Made by a program: the position numbers and the translations under genes
DNA from: Spirochaetota bacterium
GTDB lineage: Bacteria; Spirochaetota; JAGLSM01
DNA: 19,159 nucleotides
Assembly (NCBI GenBank): GCA_023135745.1
Contig: JAGLSM010000003.1
Location: forward strand, 1 to 19,159
Direction of reading: 5' to 3'
In this document: positions 7,571 through 14,973 of the stretch, in pieces
Position numbering within the stretch: the stretch's first letter is position 1
Layout: each line of letters starts with the position of its first letter
Notes under the pieces: model-generated
What the model saw: only the letters and a program-made list of their open reading frames with translations
What the model was told of the DNA's origin: nothing
Databases searched by the model: none

Positions 7571-8560
7571 TTACCATCGTATAATAGCAGATCCCCATGT
7601 AAGACCGGCCCCAAAGCCTACAGCAGCGATTATATCGCCTTTTTTAAGTGTGTTATTCCTGTTAATTTCATCGATAAGAAGCGGGATAGAAGCTGATGAT
7701 GTATTGCCGTATTTATCGAGATTTATCATAACCTGATCGCTGGATAGTTTCAGCTTCTTGGCCGCGTAGTCAATTATTCTCAAATTTGCCTGGTGAGGTA
7801 CGAAGTAGCTTATATCTTCTTTTTTTAGAGATGCTTTATGTAACGCGGTTGTCAGGCTCTTCACAATAACATTTACTGCAAATTTGAATACGCCCGGGCC
7901 GTCCATTTTTATATATTGATTTTTATTCTTAATTTCGTTTTCATTAATAGGTGTTTTAGTCCCGCCGGAAGGTACTATCAGCAGATCTTTGCCGCTTCCG
8001 TCAGAGTGAATGTCAAATGCAAGAAGAGATTCATCATCAGGATTATCTGATGCTTCAAGTACCATTGCTCCTGCTCCATCCCCGAATAGAATACATGTTG
8101 ATCTATCAGTCCAGTCGATAAATTTTGTAAGACAATCTACGCTTACAAGAAGTATTCTTTTATACATTCCGGCATGAATAAATGAATATGCCGATGACAG
8201 AGCGTATATATAGCCTGTACAGGCTGCCGATATATCAAAAGCCGGTATATTGTCTGCTCCAATTCCGTTTTGAAGGAGGGCTCCTGTAGATGGAAATAAA
8301 GGATAGTCCGGAGTTGTCGTTGATACAATTATCATGTCGATATCAGAACCTTTATAACCGGACATATCCAGCGCGTTTTTACTTGCTTCAATAGCTAGAT
8401 CGAAAGTGCTTGTCTTTTCGTCACAAACCCTTCTGGTTATAATTCCTGTACGTTCTCTTATCCACTGATCATTGGTAGCAACCATTTTTTCAAGATCATG
8501 GTTGCTTATAATATTGTCAGGTACAGCCGATCCTGTCCCTTTAATACTGACATAGGGCAT
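7571..8560 (-). CDS. fabH: Beta-ketoacyl-ACP synthase III (FabH)
   Basis: FabH starts type II fatty-acid synthesis by condensing an acyl-CoA (usually acetyl-CoA) with malonyl-ACP. The 329-residue thiolase-fold protein carries the Cys-His-Asn triad: Cys114 in SAACTGYIYAL, His256 in PHQANLRI and Asn286 in YGNTSSASIPL. It ends in the typical GFGAGLTWGSAIIRW. The N-terminal GSAVPDNIISN and RTGIITRR segments are also standard. The ATG (complement of 8558-8560) has GGAG (8567-8570) six bases upstream and a near-consensus promoter. It is the only fatty-acid gene here besides fabZ, and it is transcribed opposite to its neighbours. Primer preference (acetyl versus branched) cannot be read from the sequence. 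Confidence 0.95.
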   Translation of the reverse strand: MPYVSIKGTGSAVPDNIISNHDLEKMVATNDQWIRERTGIITRRVCDEKTSTFDLAIEASKNALDMSGYKGSDIDMIIVSTTTPDYPLFPSTGALLQNGIGADNIPAFDISAACTGYIYALSSAYSFIHAGMYKRILLVSVDCLTKFIDWTDRSTCILFGDGAGAMVLEASDNPDDESLLAFDIHSDGSGKDLLIVPSGGTKTPINENEIKNKNQYIKMDGPGVFKFAVNVIVKSLTTALHKASLKKEDISYFVPHQANLRIIDYAAKKLKLSSDQVMINLDKYGNTSSASIPLLIDEINRNNTLKKGDIIAAVGFGAGLTWGSAIIRW

Positions 8561-8601
8561 TATTCACTCCGTTGTTACCTACTAAACTTGAATTATTAAA
8601 A

Positions 8602-8630
8602 ATTATAATGAAATAACCGGAGTACATCAA
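8602..8630 (-). promoter_or_regulatory. Promoter of fabH (sigma-70 type)
   Basis: On the - strand, TTGATG (8625-8630) and TATAAT (8602-8607) are separated by exactly 17 bases, close to the housekeeping sigma consensus. Transcription would start near 8595, leaving about 35 bases before the fabH ATG. Confidence 0.65.
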
Positions 8631-8639
8631 TTAAATTCA

Positions 8640-8651
8640 CAGAAATTTCTG
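8640..8651. promoter_or_regulatory. Perfect 12-bp palindrome in the fabH/lepB divergent region (candidate operator)
   Basis: CAGAAATTTCTG is its own reverse complement. It lies nine bases upstream of the fabH -35 box and within the 194-base divergent region. A dimeric regulator could bind there; no known operator is recognised. Confidence 0.35.
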
Positions 8652-8683
8652 ATCTAATTTATGAAGCAGCCGGCTTTTTTTAC

Positions 8684-8712
8684 TTCACAGTTATGACGAG
8701 GGTTTATATATT
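8684..8712 (+). promoter_or_regulatory. Weak candidate promoter of lepB-hemW
   Basis: TTCACA (8684-8689) and TATATT (8707-8712) are spaced by 17 bases, about 40 bases before the lepB start. Both boxes are only partial matches. A promoter must lie in this gap because the upstream gene points the other way. Confidence 0.3.
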
Positions 8713-8754
8713 TAATGAAATGCCTTGGTTTAATTTAAATAAAGAAGGTTCTTT

Positions 8755-9882
8755 TTGTCTATTGTGAATTCATATAAACCCAGAAATAAAAAAGGCAGTA
8801 TCCGTCGGCATCTGAAGTTTGTTTTTTCAGCATTGGCCATAGCGCTTGTAATCCGGATTTTCATTGTTGAGGCTTACAAAATTCCGACAGGGTCGATGAT
8901 TCCTAATCTTATTGAAGGTGATCAACTTCTTGTAAACAAGTTTTCTTATGGAGTCAGACTCCCGATATTAAGCGGGTGGAAGTTCCCGGGACTTACTTCA
9001 CCCGACAGAAACTCTGTTGTTGTTTTTCATTATCCTTTGTATAGATCCGCAGGTTTTATCAGGGAATTTTTCAATCTTGTAACTTTTTCCTTACTTAATC
9101 TGGATGCAAAACCCAAAAATTTTGTAAAAAGAGTAATAGGTATTCCGGGGGATATGGTGAGGATTGACCGTGAAGGTATTATATACATAAATGGAAAACA
9201 GGTAAAAAGAACTTTTTATCAAAGAAGAACAATTAAAACATTCAGGGAAAATTCGAGAAGAATAAGAAAAGAAATTTACATAAATGATAAAAAAAATTTT
9301 GTGTATTCAATTGATGTTCCTAACAACAGTATCCCTTATTTAAACGCACAGCAGAGGACTAACTCCCGTCCTGTTAATGTTGAAAAATTTATCCTATATA
9401 AAGAATCAGACCACATAGTACAGTACATTGATTCACCTAAGGGTTATCTTGACAGCCGTTCGTTTATGAGGCCTTTTCCAAGAGTGATATCAAACAGGGA
9501 AACTGCCGCTTACTATGATGATGTAGCTGAAAAATTTATCGTTAATAATATGGCTCAATCAAGTACCGGGAAGGATGTTCCTGTTGTACTTCCCATTGAT
9601 AAACTCGAATCAATAAAGAGCAAGAATTCACATATCCTGGTCTACAATGCTGAAGGTGAAGTATGGTATAAAATCAAGGGCAAAAAAAAATTATCGCAGC
9701 TGTTTAAAAAACAGGATGGACATCTATGGATCATTGTTCCTGAAGATTCATACTTTGTTATGGGTGATAACCGCGATGTCAGCCTTGACAGCAGAACATG
9801 GGGTTTTGTTGAGGAAGATTTCATTATCGGAACGCCTATTTTAAAGTATTGGCCTCTTTCAAGGTTCGGGAGCATTGATTAA
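8755..9882 (+). CDS. lepB: Signal peptidase I (LepB) with long insertion
   Basis: Signal peptidase I cleaves signal peptides of exported proteins at the outer face of the inner membrane. The 375-residue protein has one N-terminal membrane segment (about 20-40). The nucleophile is Ser46 in IPTGSMIPNL and the general-base lysine is Lys125 in FVKRVIGIPGD. The GDNRDVSLDSRTWGFV box starts at 337. E. coli LepB has two membrane segments and about 127 residues between Lys145 and the GDNR box; here the interval is about 212. The extra part includes a very basic stretch (about 150-180) and an aromatic, asparagine-rich stretch. Start TTG at 8755 follows AAGAAGG (8742-8748). The 3' end overlaps hemW by eight bases. 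Confidence 0.93.
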   Translation: MSIVNSYKPRNKKGSIRRHLKFVFSALAIALVIRIFIVEAYKIPTGSMIPNLIEGDQLLVNKFSYGVRLPILSGWKFPGLTSPDRNSVVVFHYPLYRSAGFIREFFNLVTFSLLNLDAKPKNFVKRVIGIPGDMVRIDREGIIYINGKQVKRTFYQRRTIKTFRENSRRIRKEIYINDKKNFVYSIDVPNNSIPYLNAQQRTNSRPVNVEKFILYKESDHIVQYIDSPKGYLDSRSFMRPFPRVISNRETAAYYDDVAEKFIVNNMAQSSTGKDVPVVLPIDKLESIKSKNSHILVYNAEGEVWYKIKGKKKLSQLFKKQDGHLWIIVPEDSYFVMGDNRDVSLDSRTWGFVEEDFIIGTPILKYWPLSRFGSID

Positions 9883-11038
9883 GAACCCGGCTTCGTTATA
9901 TGTTCATATTCCATTTTGTAAATCAAAATGTCCTTATTGTGCGTTTGTTTCAAAAAAAGATTCAAAAGAAAATATATTAAACTATCCTGATCTCATTAAA
10001 AGGGAATTCGAGTTGAGGGAGATTGGCTTTGCTTCAGGAGCCCTGAGTATTTACTTCGGCGGAGGTACGCCGCTCATTCTTCCTCCCGAGTCTCTTAATG
10101 ATCTGATAGGTTTCATCATTGAAAAAGCTTCAGGTCCGAAGACCTCAGAAATTTCTATCGAGAGTCTTCCTTCGCTGATTACTGATGAAAAATGTGAGAT
10201 TCTTGCTGGAAATGGTATTAACAGAGTGACTCTTGGAATGCAGAGTTTTAATGACGGTGTACTCAGAGATATAGGACGTTTTTCTGAAATAAAGTACTTT
10301 GAAACTGCAGTTGAAACCTTATTGAAGCATGGAATTAAGAATATTGGTGTAGATCTTATTATTGGTCTTCCGGATGATGGTTATAACGCGTTTGTAGATT
10401 CAGTTATAAAGCTTGCTTCTTCAAAAATTAAACATATTTCTGCCTATTTTCTTAAAATTGAAGAGGGGACGGAGTTCGAATCAAAGATGAGATCAGGAGA
10501 TATAAGGCTTCCTTCTGATGGGCGGACATGCAGGATGTACTCAAAACTTGGAAAGATTCTTTTTAATGCCGGTTTTAACCGTTATGAAATATCAAATTTT
10601 GCCATACCGGGTTTTCATTCTGTACATAATACGTTGACTTGGGATTACAGGCCATATATTGGGCTGGGTGTTTCCGCTGTGAGTTTTGACGGAGAATTAA
10701 GGTATAATAATCCTGTATCTCTGGAAGAGTATGAAGTGGGGATTTTGTCACGAAAACCCGTTTTGTGTTCAGTTGAAAAGATTGAAAAAGAGATACGCGT
10801 AAATGAAAGAATAATGCTTGGGCTTAGGACTTCAAGGGGTCTTGATCTTTCTGTTTTAAAGGATATGGAGGGTATTGATCTTTTAAAGCACAGGGGGACG
10901 GAGGTGCAATCCTTTATAAAGAAAGGTTGGCTTAAAATTACCGGAGATCATTTGATTTTAAAAACAAAAGGAATTTTGTGGCTGGATACAATTCTTCAGA
11001 ATTTATTTTTTGACAAAAAATTTCATAAATTTTTATAA
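9875..11038 (+). CDS. hemW: Radical SAM heme chaperone HemW (HemN-like)
   Basis: This radical SAM protein of the HemW family is related to coproporphyrinogen dehydrogenase but functions as a heme-binding chaperone in studied cases. The cluster-binding CX3CX2C motif is Cys15-Cys19-Cys22 (PFCKSKCPYCAF). The SAM-contact motif GGGTP (62-66) is followed by GMQSF (121-125) and the C-terminal HemN_C domain. True HemN carries an extra Cys shortly after, which is absent here. The HemW HNxxYW motif appears as HNTLTW (251-256). The TTG start at 9875 overlaps the end of lepB and gives KNPASLYVHIPFC, the family N-terminus. In Bacillus-type genomes hemW directly precedes hrcA-grpE-dnaK-dnaJ; here grpE follows directly. 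Confidence 0.88.
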   Translation: MIKNPASLYVHIPFCKSKCPYCAFVSKKDSKENILNYPDLIKREFELREIGFASGALSIYFGGGTPLILPPESLNDLIGFIIEKASGPKTSEISIESLPSLITDEKCEILAGNGINRVTLGMQSFNDGVLRDIGRFSEIKYFETAVETLLKHGIKNIGVDLIIGLPDDGYNAFVDSVIKLASSKIKHISAYFLKIEEGTEFESKMRSGDIRLPSDGRTCRMYSKLGKILFNAGFNRYEISNFAIPGFHSVHNTLTWDYRPYIGLGVSAVSFDGELRYNNPVSLEEYEVGILSRKPVLCSVEKIEKEIRVNERIMLGLRTSRGLDLSVLKDMEGIDLLKHRGTEVQSFIKKGWLKITGDHLILKTKGILWLDTILQNLFFDKKFHKFL

Positions 11039-11068
11039 ATTTGATTATATTTAATTCAAAATAGCTAA

Positions 11069-11104
11069 ACAGATGTTTAATACTATTGATAATAAAACAT
11101 CTGT
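11069..11104. promoter_or_regulatory. Perfect 10-bp inverted repeat upstream of grpE (candidate operator or leader hairpin)
   Basis: ACAGATGTTT (11069-11078) and AAACATCTGT (11095-11104) are exact reverse complements, separated by 16 bases and ending 26 bases before the grpE ATG. It does not match CIRCE (TTAGCACTC-N9-GAGTGCTAA) or HAIR (CTTGAGT-N7-ACTCAAG). No T-run follows, so it is not an intrinsic terminator. Confidence 0.5.
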
Positions 11105-11130
11105 CCTGTAGATACTAAGGAGATTTGCCA

Positions 11131-11730
11131 ATGTCAAAGGGCAAAGTAAAAAACGCTGATAGCGTTGCGGAAGAAGAGAAAGTCCAGACTCAGTCAGAAA
11201 ATGATGAGAATGCGGAAGAACTCAGTGATCTTGAAGTTCTTCAAAAGAAGAATATTGAACTTGAGTCCAAGGTAAAAGAATATGAGAACCTTATAAAACG
11301 TCAACAGGCTGAATTCGAGAATTTTCGAAAGAGAACCCGTATTGAAAGGGATGATTTTAGAAAAACAGCAGTAAGCGATGTTTTTACAGATTTGCTTGAA
11401 GTTATTGATAATTTTGAGAGAGCTATCGCAAGCGGAGAGAATTCGACTGATTTCGAAGGTTATAAAAACGGTATTGAGATGATTGATAAACAGTTTCGTG
11501 ATTTTTTAAAAAAGCACGGTGTTGAACAGTATGAAAGTCTCAATAAACCATTTGATCCTCAAATGCATCAGGCAATGATGATGGTAGAGGAAGGTGATCA
11601 TGATGGACAGAAGATTAGTGAAGTTTTCAAGCAGGGCTTCATGATTCACGATAAAATGCTCAGACCTGCAAGCGTAAAGGTAGCAAAAGGATCGGGTCAG
11701 TCTGCAGCTTCAGTAGATACTGAAGGCTAG
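11131..11730 (+). CDS. grpE: Nucleotide exchange factor GrpE
   Basis: GrpE releases ADP from DnaK and so resets the chaperone cycle; it acts as a homodimer in the cytosol. The 199-residue protein has an acidic disordered N-terminus (about 1-40) and a long coiled-coil helix (about 40-90, with QAEFENFRKRTRIERDDF). The beta-domain carries the signature FKQGFMIHDKMLRPASVKVAKG region. The ATG at 11131 is preferred because AAGGAGA (11117-11123) is seven bases upstream. A TTG at 11125 in the same frame lies only one base after that site. The gene leads the grpE-dnaK-dnaJ cluster. hrcA, which often precedes it, is missing; a perfect inverted repeat occupies the upstream gap. Confidence 0.95.
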   Translation: MSKGKVKNADSVAEEEKVQTQSENDENAEELSDLEVLQKKNIELESKVKEYENLIKRQQAEFENFRKRTRIERDDFRKTAVSDVFTDLLEVIDNFERAIASGENSTDFEGYKNGIEMIDKQFRDFLKKHGVEQYESLNKPFDPQMHQAMMMVEEGDHDGQKISEVFKQGFMIHDKMLRPASVKVAKGSGQSAASVDTEG

Positions 11731-11754
11731 TAAGAATACTTATTGAATTGATAA

Positions 11755-11769
11755 ATACTCGTAGAGTAT
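11755..11769. repeat. Short inverted repeat between grpE and dnaK
   Basis: ATACTC (11755-11760) and GAGTAT (11764-11769) are exact reverse complements across a 3-base loop, 31 bases before the dnaK ATG. It is too AT-rich and lacks a T-run for a terminator. It could be a minor hairpin, an RNA-processing site or a small operator. Confidence 0.3.
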
Positions 11770-11799
11770 GAGACTATATATTTAAATGGAGGCCTTAAA

Positions 11800-13734
11800 A
11801 TGGGTAACAAAATTATAGGGATTGACTTAGGTACAACAAATTCATGTGTTGCAGTTATGGAAGGCGGGGATCCTGTAGTAATACAGAATTCTGAAGGACA
11901 AAGGACAACTCCGTCAATTGTGGCGTATACAGATAAAGGTGACCATTTAGTTGGTCAGCAGGCAAAGAACCAGGTTGTAACAAATCCGGATAATACTATA
12001 AGGTCTATTAAACGTTTTATGGGAAGACGTTTTGGAGAAGTTGACAGTGAAATCAAAACAATTTCTTATAAGGTTGTAAAAGGTCCTAACGGTGATGCCC
12101 GTGTTAAGACCAGCGAAGGAGAGTTCTCTCCTCCCGAAATATCAGCCCGTGTTCTTCAGAAAATGAAACAGACAGCTGAAGATTATCTTGGTGAAACTGT
12201 TGATAAAGCAGTTATAACTGTTCCTGCGTATTTTAACGATGCTCAGCGTCAGGCAACAAAGGACGCGGGCAAGATAGCCGGGCTCAAGGTTGAAAGAATT
12301 GTTAATGAACCTACAGCTGCATCGCTTGCTTATGGTCTTGATAAAAAGAAGGATGAAAAGATAGCTGTATTTGATTTAGGCGGAGGGACCTTCGATATAT
12401 CAGTTCTTGAACTGGGCGACGGTGTTTTTGAAGTAAAATCAACAAACGGAGATACTCATCTCGGAGGAGATGATTTTGACCAGAAGGTTATTGACTGGAT
12501 AGTTGATGAGTTTAAAAAGGACAAGGGTGTTGATCTGGGTAAGGATAAAATGGCTCTTCAGAGACTCAGGGATGAAGCAGAAAAGGCTAAAATTCATCTT
12601 TCAGGGAATCAGTCGGTTGAGATCAATCTTCCATTTATCACAGCGGTTAACAATAACCCTCTTCATCTTAACCTTACACTGACTCGTTCCAAATTTGAAC
12701 AGATGGTTTCTGACCTTGTTGAAAGGACAAAAAAACCATGTATAGATGCTATAAAAGATGCGGGACTCAAGGCTTCGGATATAGATGAGGTTATCCTTGT
12801 CGGCGGATCTACAAGGATCCCGGCAGTTCAGGAAATGGTTAAAAAAATATTTGGACAGGATCCTCATAAGGGTGTTAATCCTGACGAAGTTGTTGCCATT
12901 GGTGCCGCGATTCAGGGAGGTATTCTGGCAGGAGATGTTAAGGATGTGCTTCTTCTGGATGTAACACCTCTTTCACTTGGTATTGAAACGCTGGGTGAAG
13001 TAATGACAACATTGATACCAAGGAATACGACAATTCCTACTAAAAAAAGTCAGATTTTTTCAACTGCTTCAGACAATCAGCCTGCTGTATCGATACATGT
13101 ACTTCAGGGCGAGAGAGAGTTTGCGAGAGACAACAGGACTCTTGGCAAGTTTGACCTCATTGGACTTCCTCCTGCTCCAAGAGGCGTTCCTCAGATTGAA
13201 GTCAGCTTTGACATAGATGAAAACGGCATTGTACATGTAAGCGCTAAAGACATGGGGACAGGTAAAGAGCAGAAAATAAGAATAGAGTCTTCAAGCGGTT
13301 TAAATGAAAATGAAATTGATCAGATGGTTAAGGATGCGGAGGCTCACTCAGAAGAAGATAAAAATAGAAGAGAAATTGCTGAGACAAAGAATAATCTGGA
13401 CAGCCGTATTTATGAAATTGAGAAGAGTCTTAAGGAATACGGGGAAAAGATTTCAGAAGATGAAAAGAAAAATCTGGAAGAAGAGATTGCAAAGGCAAAA
13501 ACATCTCTTGAAAGTACAGATATACAGGTATTAAAGGATAGTCTTGAATCTCTCACACAGGCTTCTCATAAGCTTGCGGAAGTTATCTATAAAGAATCAG
13601 CAGCAAATCAGCAGCAGGAACCGGCTTCTGAAGAAGTGTCAGATGATGAATCAAAAGATTCTGACAAGAAGCCTGGTAAAGATGAAAATGTAGTTGATGC
13701 TGATTTTGAAGTTGTTGACGAAGAAAAGGCATAG
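11800..13734 (+). CDS. dnaK: Molecular chaperone DnaK (Hsp70)
   Basis: DnaK is the ATP-driven Hsp70 chaperone of the cytosol, working with DnaJ and GrpE. The 644-residue protein is complete. The ATPase domain (1-381) includes [13 protein letters not shown] (7-19), [14 protein letters not shown] (191-204) and [11 protein letters not shown] (334-344). The interdomain linker is DVLLLDVTP (382-390). The substrate-binding domain and helical lid follow, and the acidic tail ends close to the EEVD-like family tail ([15 protein letters not shown]). The insertion in the ATPase domain that marks Gram-negative-type DnaK is present. GGAGG at 11788-11792 is a strong ribosome site seven bases before the ATG. 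The gene sits 69 bases after grpE and 13 before dnaJ. Confidence 0.98.
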   Translation: MGNKIIGIDLGTTNSCVAVMEGGDPVVIQNSEGQRTTPSIVAYTDKGDHLVGQQAKNQVVTNPDNTIRSIKRFMGRRFGEVDSEIKTISYKVVKGPNGDARVKTSEGEFSPPEISARVLQKMKQTAEDYLGETVDKAVITVPAYFNDAQRQATKDAGKIAGLKVERIVNEPTAASLAYGLDKKKDEKIAVFDLGGGTFDISVLELGDGVFEVKSTNGDTHLGGDDFDQKVIDWIVDEFKKDKGVDLGKDKMALQRLRDEAEKAKIHLSGNQSVEINLPFITAVNNNPLHLNLTLTRSKFEQMVSDLVERTKKPCIDAIKDAGLKASDIDEVILVGGSTRIPAVQEMVKKIFGQDPHKGVNPDEVVAIGAAIQGGILAGDVKDVLLLDVTPLSLGIETLGEVMTTLIPRNTTIPTKKSQIFSTASDNQPAVSIHVLQGEREFARDNRTLGKFDLIGLPPAPRGVPQIEVSFDIDENGIVHVSAKDMGTGKEQKIRIESSSGLNENEIDQMVKDAEAHSEEDKNRREIAETKNNLDSRIYEIEKSLKEYGEKISEDEKKNLEEEIAKAKTSLESTDIQVLKDSLESLTQASHKLAEVIYKESAANQQQEPASEEVSDDESKDSDKKPGKDENVVDADFEVVDEEKA

Positions 13735-13747
13735 ATAAAGGGATAAT

Positions 13748-14899
13748 ATGGTGGCTAATAAACGTGATTATTATGAAGTTCTTGGGGTAGCAAAATCCTC
13801 AGGAAAGGATGAAATAAAAAAGTCATACAGAAAATTGGCCATGAAGTATCATCCTGATAAAAACAGGGGTAATGCTTCGGCGATGAATAAATTTAAGGAA
13901 GCAACTGAAGCTTACGAAGTTCTAGCCAATGATGAAAAAAGACAGACATACGACAGGTTCGGGCATGATGCAGTAAATGCTGCGGGCGCCGGAGGCCAAA
14001 GATGGGATCCAAATTCCTTTTCAGGCTTTGAAGATATTTTCGGAGATATGGGCTCATTTGGAGACATCTTTGAAAATTTCTTTGGCGGAGGTAGAGGGAG
14101 ATCATCCAGAAGGAGCGGAGTAAAACATGGTGATGATCTTCGTTACGATCTTGAGATAAAGTTTGAAGAAGCCGCCTTTGGGATTCAGAAAAAAATTGTG
14201 ATTCCACGACAGGAAACTTGTCATGATTGTAAAGGTACCGGGAGCCAGAAACAGACCAAATCAGATGTTTGCCCTGACTGCGGAGGCAGCGGACAGGTAA
14301 GAAGATCACAGGGTTTTTTCAGTATAAGCAGTGCCTGTCATAGATGTCAGGGGAGCGGATACGTTATAAAAGACCCATGCAGGGCATGCAGCGGCACAGG
14401 ACAGGTTAAAAAGAAAAGAACGATTTCCGTAAAAATTCCTGCCGGAGTTGAATCAGGATCTCACTTGAAAATAACCGGCGAGGGCGGTGCAGGAGTTAAA
14501 GGCGGGTACAACGGGGATTTATATGTTGTGATACATGTCGCGCCGCATAAGTATTTTGAACGTCATGAAAATGATGTTGTTTGTGAAGTTCCGATATCCT
14601 TTACTCAGGCAACTCTTGGTGCTGAGATTACAGTTCCTACTCTGGATGGAAAAAGAGCTAAGATTAAAATACCTTCAGGAACTCAGCCCGGAAAAATTTT
14701 CAGATTACGTGGTCAAGGTATTCCTATGCTTGGAAGGTCAGGCAAAGGTGATCAGTTGGTTAAAATTGATATATCAGTTCCCAAAGGTCTTACTTCCAGG
14801 CAAAAGGAACTACTTCGTGAATTTGCGCACATAAACAAAGACGATACTTCTCCTGATCCATCGAGTTTATTTGAAAAGATTAAGAGCCGATTTACCTAA
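13748..14899 (+). CDS. dnaJ: Chaperone protein DnaJ (Hsp40)
   Basis: DnaJ delivers substrates to DnaK and stimulates its ATPase. The 383-residue protein has all class I parts: a J domain (5-72) with the HPD motif at 35-37, and a Gly/Phe-rich region (about 75-115). The zinc-binding domain has four CxxCxGxG repeats starting at 158, 175, 197 and 211. C-terminal peptide-binding domains follow (about 220-345). Thirteen bases separate it from dnaK and AAAGGGA (13737-13743) serves as the ribosome site, so the two are almost certainly co-transcribed. No terminator with a GC stem follows; the next 74 bases hold an AT-only hairpin and a possible promoter for the next gene. Confidence 0.97.
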   Translation: MVANKRDYYEVLGVAKSSGKDEIKKSYRKLAMKYHPDKNRGNASAMNKFKEATEAYEVLANDEKRQTYDRFGHDAVNAAGAGGQRWDPNSFSGFEDIFGDMGSFGDIFENFFGGGRGRSSRRSGVKHGDDLRYDLEIKFEEAAFGIQKKIVIPRQETCHDCKGTGSQKQTKSDVCPDCGGSGQVRRSQGFFSISSACHRCQGSGYVIKDPCRACSGTGQVKKKRTISVKIPAGVESGSHLKITGEGGAGVKGGYNGDLYVVIHVAPHKYFERHENDVVCEVPISFTQATLGAEITVPTLDGKRAKIKIPSGTQPGKIFRLRGQGIPMLGRSGKGDQLVKIDISVPKGLTSRQKELLREFAHINKDDTSPDPSSLFEKIKSRFT

Positions 14900-14913
14900 A
14901 TTCCTGAATTGAG

Positions 14914-14942
14914 TTGACGTAGAACGAAAACTTGTCTATTTT
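14914..14942 (+). promoter_or_regulatory. Candidate promoter of the oxidoreductase-DUF374-kdtA group
   Basis: TTGACG (14914-14919) and TATTTT (14937-14942) are separated by 17 bases, with start expected near 14949 and the gene ATG at 14974. The -35 box is a good match and the -10 box a moderate one. Confidence 0.45.
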
Positions 14943-14959
14943 TTAAAAGTTAAAAAATA
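14937..14959. repeat. Perfect 10-bp AT-only inverted repeat after dnaJ
   Basis: TATTTTTTAA (14937-14946) and TTAAAAAATA (14950-14959) are exact reverse complements with a 3-base loop. The stem has no GC pair, so it is a poor intrinsic terminator. It overlaps the candidate -10 box and transcript start. Confidence 0.45.
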
Positions 14960-14973
14960 ATGGTGGTTATTAA

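Noticed and set aside
8668..8681. AGCCGGCT followed by seven T as a terminator
   Set aside because: The palindrome has no loop, so a hairpin would have only two or so base pairs. It also lies in a divergent promoter region where no terminator is needed.
11086..11114. TTGATA-N17-TAGATA promoter-like pair ahead of grpE
   Set aside because: The implied transcript start falls inside the grpE ribosome site, so it would not give a translatable leader.
13893..14309. 138-codon open frame on the - strand inside dnaJ
   Set aside because: It lies wholly within a certain gene on the other strand, has no recognisable domain, and its composition looks like a shadow frame.
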